From Asterias amurensis (taxonomy: Eukaryota; Echinodermata; Asteroidea; Forcipulatida; Asteriidae): a stretch of DNA of 64,000 nt. Positions 57,930 to 64,000 of this stretch are shown piece by piece. A program made the position numbers and the translations under genes. The notes beneath the pieces were generated by a model, which was not told the DNA's origin, did not search any database, and saw only the letters and a list, made by a program, of their open reading frames with translations. The DNA lies in contig NC_092657.1 of the NCBI RefSeq assembly GCF_032118995.1, positions 15,482,181-15,546,180 of the forward strand. The letters run 5' to 3'. The first letter of the stretch is position 1, and every line of letters begins with the position of its first letter.

Positions 57930-58540
57930 TTAATGTTTGGCAACTAACAACCTGCAAATTACTGTTTGGTAACTAACAACCTGCAAATTACTGTTTGGCA
58001 ACTAACAACCTGCAAATTACTGTTTGGCAACTAACAACCTGCAAATTACTGTTTGGCAACTAACAACCTGCAAATTACTGTTTGGTAACTGACAACCTGC
58101 AAATTACTGTTTGGCAACTAACAACCTTCAAATTACTGTTTGGTAACTAACAACCTGCAAATTACTGTTTGGCAACTAACAACCTGCAAATTACTGTTTG
58201 GCAACTAACAACCTGCAAATTACTGTTTGGCAACTAACAACCTGCAAAATTACTGTTTGGCAACTAACAACCTGCAAATTACTGTTTGGTAACTAACAAC
58301 CTGCAAATTACTGTTTGGCAACTGACAACCTGCAAATTACTGTTTGGCAACTAACAACCTGCAAATTACTGTTTGGTAACTAACAACCTGCAAATTACTG
58401 TTTGGTAACTGACAACCTGCAAATTACTGTTTGGTAACTGACAACCTGCAAATTACTGTTTGGCAACCAACAACCTGCAAATTACTGTTTGACAACCAAC
58501 AACCTGCAAATTACTGTTTGGTAACTGACAACCTACATAA
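57930..58540. repeat. 29-bp minisatellite, about 21 copies
   Basis: Unit GCAAATTACTGTTTGGCAAC plus TAACAACCT with GGCAAC/GGTAAC and TAAC/TGAC variants. It starts about 40 bp after the LINE 3' tail. Confidence 0.95.
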
Positions 58541-60058
58541 CCTAGTAGTAGGTAGTACAAAACCTGACCTACACTTGAGGTGGAGAAAGTACATGGCGCC
58601 ACCCACTTCTTCATTCATTCGAAATGAAATAATAGTATAGTATGTTATGTATACAGTAAAGTATGTATCTAATTTTAATATTAATAATAATATTCCTCAA
58701 TCATATTCAACTGACTGTATGACTATGATATATACCTTTTTGTAAAAATTAATTAGTGAAAAAGTGGTGGCGCCATACTGAAAGTTACTGCTCGAGTTAA
58801 CCATCGAGATACATACATTGGATACATACACATAACAACAGAATTTCCCAACAATTACACAATGTACATGTAGGCTACGTTTGTACTGTACACTTACATG
58901 TATGCGATATGCATGTATTGTCAACGTCATTGTCGTACCTACGGGTACGATGGTAACGAATACTATGGCTACTACTATCTTAACGGTAATGACATGGATG
59001 GAGGCATGTACAATACCATACACATGAGAAGTACATTGACAGTTTAGATTTTACCAATGACAACAACAAGTTCTGAGACAAATATGACAAAAAACAAACA
59101 CCCAAACATCTCACAAAAACAAGTATAATCTAAATTGTTTCAGATAAATCCCGAAACAACGGCCTTCCATTATCTCCGTGGATTAAAATATGGTTCCGAA
59201 GATGCTAGACGCTACACTTCTTGCAAATCAGGAACGGGACCACACTAATATTGTTGACTTCCCGCAACCTCGTTCCCAAGGGTGGTCGGTCGACATTTTT
59301 TTTTTTTTTTTCACAGCATGCCTTGCTCGATGATAAAGGTACGATCGCGATACGGACGGGCGCGATGCCTTGCATGCTTTACTCGCCGCTGATGGGGCCG
59401 AGCGAACACTATGACGTGACCCCGATCGCACTGTAAAAGAGGGCGCACTTGCGATCTCAAAATAAAAAGTAACCAGGTTTGTTAGAATTTATAGGTGAAC
59501 AAATTTGAATTAACCAACCATATCTCCACCGTTAACATATTGTTTGCATGGAATTGGATGTTCACAAGATTCATTAACTTGCGAGGCTCAACATCATAGA
59601 CACGATTGTGTGTACAAAGTGTGAACAAAAAAATGTAAAACAAATTATGTTTTAATTAATAAACCATGTGATCTTTAATTGCGGGTCAACCGGAAGTGGG
59701 ACCATATCTCAAGAAGTACTAAAATCTGTTCAAACCTTTTTTCATTGACAGATCCTTTGGTCACTGAAACACATAATCCAAGCAAAACAACACGAAACAG
59801 CTTTGTGTTTGTTCACAAACACTTAATGTCTAGTTATTATTATTGTTATTATTGTTTTGCTTTGTTTATGTTTGATTCTGAGTGTGGTTGGCTTGAGTAC
59901 CATCCACGTGATATGCATGTACTTAGCATAAAGTGTTTACGCACGTTGGCGACAGGGTGAAAACAATGAATATAATTAATCTCGATGCAAATTAACATCG
60001 ATTAAAGGGAGTGCAAACATTCGGTATAAACTATTTCAATTGCTGGCATAATAATAAT
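58541..60058. other. No gene recognised
   Basis: Unassigned. A poly(T) run lies at about 59297-59312. A TTAATTAATAAACCATGTG segment at about 59653 resembles the TTAACCACGTG stretches at 51.3 and 52.0 kb. Open frames lack recognisable domains. Confidence 0.35.
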
Positions 60059-60231
60059 AACAGTAGCAGTAGCAGTAGCAGTAGCAGTAGCAGTAGCAGT
60101 AGCAGTAGCAGTAGCAGTAGCAGTAGCAGTAGCAGTAGCAGTAGCAGTAGCAGTAGCAGTAGCAGTAGCAGTAGCAGTAGCAGTAGCAGTAGCAGTAGCA
60201 GTAGCAGTAGCAGTAGCAGTAGCAGTAGCAA
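60059..60231. repeat. Perfect CAGTAG hexanucleotide microsatellite
   Basis: About 28 uninterrupted copies of CAGTAG. Poly-Ser and poly-Leu frames across it are by-products. It abuts the 3' end of the SINE at 60245-60590, whose (ATT)n-type tail probably seeded it. Confidence 0.95.
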
Positions 60232-60244
60232 TACTACTACTAAT

Positions 60245-60590
60245 AATAATACTAATGGCTTCCTATAGCGCTCAGGTCCATCACGCAGTGACGCTCATGG
60301 CGCTTCAACATTTTTACCCCTGGTCACTGGGCCTTAAATCATTCATTAAACCATCTCAGCTCCCTGGGGAGTATACAGCCCGTGCCGCCAAATATGTAGC
60401 GCAATCAAGGCTAATCAATCACAAAAAACAACTCTGCACTCACAGGTAATTTACCCTTGGGTGGAGAGAAGCAATTATAGTGAAGTGTCTTGCTCAAGGA
60501 CAGAAGTGTCACGACCGGGATTCGAACCCAAGCTTCGCTGAACAGAGCTTGAATTCGGTGCTCTTATCCACTCGGCACGACACCCCACAA
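60245..60590 (-). mobile_element. tRNA-derived SINE, complete
   Basis: On the minus strand: head GTCGTGCCGAGTGGATAAG and GGGTTCGAATCCCGG, linker CTTGAGCAAGACACTTCAC, body CTCCACCCAAGGGTAAATTA and CTCCCCAGGGAGCTGAGATG, end GAGCGCTATAGGAAGCC with an ATTATT tail. Intact relative of the split SINE at 18066-18760. Confidence 0.9.
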
Positions 60591-61227
60591 CAGCTTTCGA
60601 AGTAATTGAATCTGGGAGAACTGTCAGTCACGCTTTATACATTCTTCATTTACGGTTGTTTTACCTGATGTGTGAAAATACTCGCGCCCAATTTTCGGCG
60701 AAACATTAAAAACACGACCGAATGTTCAAAGGTTCGTTTTATTTGATACATGTACATTAGTATTGGATTAACTAAGAAATAAAACAGTTCCAGAAGTTCA
60801 AGGTGTACCTTGCTTTTAAAGGAACACGTTGCCTTCAAACCTGCAGCTGAACTTCATAATATGTACGTATTCATTGACTATCATTTTCTGAGACATTACG
60901 AAACATGTAAATACCATTATTAAAACTGTCAAAAGTACATGTATGTATTAACTAACCCTCATTGTAATATTACAATTAATAATGTACATGTTTGCTGAGT
61001 TTGTTTTTAGAATCGATATAATAAGATATAATGACGTCTGTCGTCCAGTTCGTTCCCCAGGGAGGGAATCGTCAAGGTGTGTAATAACCAACCTGGGGTT
61101 ATATAGATTGGTATAGATATTTCGTTACGTGTAGGACCATACAAAATAAATGTTTTTTATCAACATATTTGTTTCAATTGGTTTTTTTTTGTTTGTTTTT
61201 TTTCGGACTGATTCTAGCTACAGGGCA
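60591..61227. other. No gene; isolated MITE family-3 end
   Basis: TTTAAAGGAACACGTTGCCT at about 60817-60836 is a lone family-3 left end. Nothing else recognised. Confidence 0.5.
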
Positions 61228-61385
61228 ATCTCGGTGGTCTAGTTGGTAAGACACTGCTCTGGAATTGCAAGGGTCGTGGGTTCGAATCCCACCCGAGTAA
61301 TGAGCCTGTGGGTTGTTTTTTTTTGTTTCCTCGCACGACTCGGGAAAGTACTGAGTATGTGCTAACACACATCGGTGTCATGGTA
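61228..61385 (+). mobile_element. tRNA-derived SINE (CTCGGTGGTCTAG head)
   Basis: CTCGGTGGTCTAGTTGGTAA (A box) and GGGTTCGAATCCCACC (B box) with a cloverleaf-like middle, then ACTCGGGAAAGTACTGAG and ACACACATCGGTGT. The SINE ending and array relatives argue against a functional tRNA. Single-copy version of the 48.2-kb array unit. Confidence 0.8.
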
Positions 61386-61469
61386 AAAAACAAACATTTT
61401 TACTCTTTATTCCCGATTAAAAATTAAATTTAGCATCTATTATATTATTGATTTTCATGACAAAATATC

Positions 61470-61876
61470 GGTTTTCTCGGTCAATTTCGGAAAAAGAACA
61501 TCCAATTTAACAACCAATCTATTCTATTTCGCGCAAAATCGAATGCTACTCAAAAGGGTCATTCGATTTCGTTTTGGGATTAGTCTAATGTAATGTTGCG
61601 TCATTCGAATTAACAAAATAATCATTCAATTTAACAATTCATCAAAGCAGCATTCAAATTCGCAGACGCTTCGTGAGACGTGTGTGTCACGAAAAAGAAT
61701 GACGCAACGCTAAATTGAACAGAGTGCTTAAGTAATTTGACTCGACCCAAAACGAAATTTAATGGCCGAATTCTGAATTTGAAACGCAGTAACAACTGGA
61801 AAAGCAAAACAGCTTTAATTCGAACGCGTGAAAATTAAATTGACTGCTCATTTGCCGAATATGACCGATAAAACCT
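61470..61876. mobile_element. TIR element with GGTTTTCTCGGTC ends
   Basis: GGTTTTCTCGGTCAATTTCG at the left is matched by the right end ..GACCGATAAAACC. About 407 bp, no coding capacity. Relative at 63105-63617. Confidence 0.7.
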
Positions 61877-62220
61877 ATAGTAAGTAATTATAGTAGTTAA
61901 AAAAGTAGCCTATTGGGTTCTACATAGACCCGTATAATTTTGTATGTTATTATATGAAAAACATTGTCTTTCTTTTCCCGGTGTATGGAAAAGACGGTTC
62001 ATCCCTTCAGGGGCATCAACTTTATGTGCTATCACAAAGATACTAATAACATACATGACATTGATGGCTAAGAATGAACAACCATAGTGTCTTAAAGAAC
62101 ACCCTTTATTGAAAATTAGAATTCAGAGACTTATTGAAATTAGTGTAGTATTATTTTTGTAACACCTTAATTTAGAAAGTTGATCTTTAATTTGACTTTA
62201 TATCATCCACTTACAAATAC
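61877..62220. other. No gene recognised
   Basis: AT-rich spacer. Confidence 0.35.
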
Positions 62221-62445
62221 TTAAAGACACTGGACACCTTTGGTTGTCGTGAGGTCTCGAAATCAAGCATCTGAAAGCACACAACTTCGTGTGACAAGGG
62301 TGTTTTTTCTTCCATTTTTATCTCGCAACATCGAGGACCATTTTAGTTCAAATTTTCACAGGTTTGTTATTTTGAATTCATGTTGAGATACACCAAATGA
62401 GAAGACTGGTCTTTGACAATTACCAATAGTGTCTAGGGTCTTTAA
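62221..62445 (-). mobile_element. MITE family 1, internal deletion
   Basis: TTAAAGACACTGGACACC, then a jump to GAGGTCTCGAAATCAAGC and on in the minus-oriented interior to AATAGTGTCTAGGGTCTTTAA. Confidence 0.8.
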
Positions 62446-62468
62446 TGGTACATAACATGATTGGTTTT

Positions 62469-62725
62469 TGCTAACAAAACAGTTGCTGGCAGTATAAGCC
62501 CTTTATGTAATCCACCATATACATAAACTGACAGACCTGAAGAAGTTTGAGATCGATCGGCCATCTGGGTCACGAGAGAATAGTGAAAAACCGATTACAA
62601 ATTTTGCATTGCATCGAGGCCAAAGTAAAAATGAATAAAACGCTCAATGAGCGATAAACTCCAAACACGAAATTAGATTATTTATTTCTCATCAATTATG
62701 ACATTTCAGACAGAAATATTTCAAG
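62469..62725 (+). repeat. Dispersed repeat shared with 41703-41965
   Basis: Second copy of the GCTAACAAAACAGTTGCTGG repeat. Confidence 0.7.
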
Positions 62726-62839
62726 GGATGTTTTCAACTATCGTCATCATTAGACGTGTAGGTGTTATGTACATCTGTGACCTTCACGATTTTTGTTTCT
62801 TACCAATTCTCTAACGTTCCTTTAACTACCATATTTTTT

Positions 62840-62989
62840 TTACAGACATCCTATCACCTCAAAGCGCATACAGCATAGGTTGTCACCGTGCGATACCCAT
62901 GAAACCGGGTTGATGCGCAGATACTGGGCGTGCAACACTGACGAGAACTGGTTGGTCACATGAGTATCTTTGTCGGTATTACCGGAGAA
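62840..62989 (-). CDS. Discoidin (F5/8C) domain protein, terminal exon, copy 1
   Basis: After the acceptor TTTTGTACACAG the frame reads FSGNTDKDTHVTNQFSSVLH, AQYLRINPVSWVSHGD, NLCCMRFEVIGCL and stops at 62840. This is the C-terminal third of an F5/8 type C (discoidin) fold: FxGNTDxxTxVxNxF, A-x-Y-x-R-I-x-P-x-x-W and the closing R-x-E-x-x-G-C. Such domains bind carbohydrates or phospholipids on secreted and membrane proteins. The remaining exons must lie to the right or off the window. The frame is open 33 codons further upstream, but the domain start requires another exon. Confidence 0.75.
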   Translation of the reverse strand, partial: FSGNTDKDTHVTNQFSSVLHAQYLRINPVSWVSHGDNLCCMRFEVIGCL

Positions 62990-63104
62990 CTGTGTACAAA
63001 ACAATATCAAGCCAACAATTAGCATGATGGTTGTCCACGTCAGAGTTGTGTGTGGAGAGAATTGTGACAACTCGCCAATGGAAGCCAAACAGAGACGTTT
63101 ATAT

Positions 63105-63617
63105 GGGTTTTCTCAGTCGAATTCAACAAATAAGCAGCCAGTTTAATTTTTTATGCGTTCGAATTAAATCGAGTGCTACTGAAAAGGGTCATTCGATTTC
63201 GTGTAATGATTAGTCAAATGTAATGTTGCGTCATGTGAATAAACAGTTAACTAAATGTGAATAAACAGTTAGTAAGGTTTTAGCAAATCAGTTATTATGT
63301 TATTTACAAATTTAAGAGTAGACCCCGACCCGAGAGGGCGCTGTTCGTGACGTCAATCGAGGCAGACTTTGCCTGCAATGCGTATAGTAAACACACATGC
63401 AAAGTACATGTACGTCCAAGTCGTGAGTTGGTACATTTCAAAAAGTGTTTTTCTGCATTCAGCAGCAATACACCTGGTCGGCATTGCCGGAAAAAAAAAA
63501 AAAACAACTGTGGTTTTTTGTTGAATGACCCTTTTCAGTAGCACTCGATTTCGCGCGAAATAGAATAGCTTGGTGGTTAAATTGGCTGCTCATTTGTCGA
63601 AATTGACCGAGGAACCC
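63105..63617. mobile_element. TIR element carrying a THAP remnant
   Basis: The left end (GGGTTTTCTCAGTCGAATTC ... CGAGTGCTACTGAAAAGGGT) and the right end are inverted repeats of about 90 bp (ACCCTTTTCAGTAGCACTCG ... GACCGAGGAACCCT). Related to 61470-61876, but with about 280 bp of different interior. Confidence 0.75.
63360..63484 (-). pseudogene. THAP domain start, remnant
   Basis: From ATG at 63484: MPTRCIAAECRKTLFEMYQL. It matches the start of the THAP segment at 7339 nearly base for base, including the preceding TTTTTCCGGCA. The rest of the domain is missing. It lies inside a TIR element. Confidence 0.65.
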
Positions 63618-63653
63618 TACATTAGGATACCAGCAAACCTACGAACATGACCG

Positions 63654-63752
63654 TTTTAAAAAGGCACCTTTTGGGAATTGTCAAAGACTAGTCTTCTCAT
63701 TTTGGTGTATCTGAAACATTTGCACAAAATAACAAACCTGTGAAAGTTTAGG
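63654..63752 (+). mobile_element. MITE family 1 fragment
   Basis: GGGAATTGTCAAAGACTAGT to AACAAACCTGTGAAAG; only the left part is present. Confidence 0.7.
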
Positions 63753-63829
63753 TTATATGTACATCTGTGATCTTCACGATTTTTGTTTCTTACCAATTCT
63801 CTAACGTTCCTTTAACTACCATATTTTTT

Positions 63830-63957
63830 TTACAGACATCCTATCACCTCAAAGCGCATACAGCATAGGTTGTCACCGTACAATACCCACGAAACCGGGT
63901 TGATGCGCAGATACTGGGCGTGCAACACTGACGAGAACTGGTTGGTCACATGAGTAT
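63830..63957 (-). CDS. Discoidin (F5/8C) terminal exon, copy 2
   Basis: Duplicate of the last exon and its 3' flank (63754-63957 against 62764-62967). Encodes THVTNQFSSVLHAQYLRINP, VSWVLYGDNLCCMRFE, VIGCL; SH in copy 1 is LY here. Similarity stops at GATACTCATG. On the gene strand a different upstream sequence, ACACATTTACAG, supplies an acceptor-like site at exactly that point. It may be an alternative last exon, part of a second gene, or a non-functional duplicate. Confidence 0.6.
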
Positions 63958-64000
63958 CTGTAAATGTGTTTTTTGTTGAAACGTACAAACTCACGACTTG

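Noticed and set aside
58697-59023. Hydrophobic 108-codon minus-strand ORF
   Set aside because: Low-complexity Val/Ile/Thr composition, no splice or start context and no recognisable domain.
60011-60268. Poly-serine or poly-leucine protein
   Set aside because: The frame is produced by the CAGTAG microsatellite on both strands.
61228-61300. Functional tRNA gene
   Set aside because: The best cloverleaf of the window, but it is joined to a SINE body and related to the repeat array.
1-64000. LTR retroelements, Polintons or other capsid- or envelope-bearing elements
   Set aside because: No long direct terminal repeats, integrase, protease, capsid or family-B polymerase motifs were seen. All reverse transcriptases here are of non-LTR type.

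Overview
The window is animal nuclear DNA, most probably from an echinoderm and perhaps a sea star. The evidence is a set of invertebrate-type fibrinogen-related (FReD) genes with an N-terminal PAN/Apple-like module, an intron-rich SLC16 transporter gene, CR1-like LINEs, tRNA-derived SINEs and a dense population of small inverted-repeat elements. The species call is inference. I see no bacterial operons and no LTR, capsid or envelope genes.

Region by region. 1-15.2 kb holds three intronless secreted FReD genes: A (1682-2674, minus, one in-frame TAG), B (5622-6608, plus, intact) and C (14219-15202, minus, intact but lacking a conserved cysteine pair). MITEs, tRNA-like SINEs, a decayed THAP-domain coding segment and an old tandem array lie between them. 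15.2-25.7 kb is repeat-dominated: MITEs, a SINE split by a MITE, an RTE-like LINE fragment, a decayed CR1-like LINE and foldback elements. 25.7-42.8 kb is one gene on the minus strand, a monocarboxylate-transporter-like (SLC16) MFS protein: exon 1 at 42588-42819, exon 2 present twice (37487-37627 and 32760-32900), exon 3 at 25763-26605, last exon not found. Its introns carry a nearly complete CR1-like LINE and a 4.7-kb tandem duplication that copied exon 2.

42.8-64 kb is mostly repeats: a TIR element inserted in a SINE, GC-rich foldbacks, a tandem array of tRNA-SINE units, two minisatellites (68 bp and 29 bp), a CAGTAG microsatellite, a LINE whose RT gene contains a piece of a FReD gene, and at the right edge a discoidin (F5/8C) terminal exon present twice.

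How the genes relate. The FReD cluster looks like a small, fast-evolving family of secreted lectin or immune-type proteins that shows birth (three paralogues, duplicated flank), decay (A), structural divergence (C) and dispersal of a fragment (inside the LINE at 56.36 kb). The transporter is unrelated. No previously undescribed multi-gene system is visible. The most unusual items are the FReD-LINE chimera, the exon-2 duplication, the paired cysteine loss in FReD C, the tandem SINE array and a TIR element carrying an exon-like ORF.
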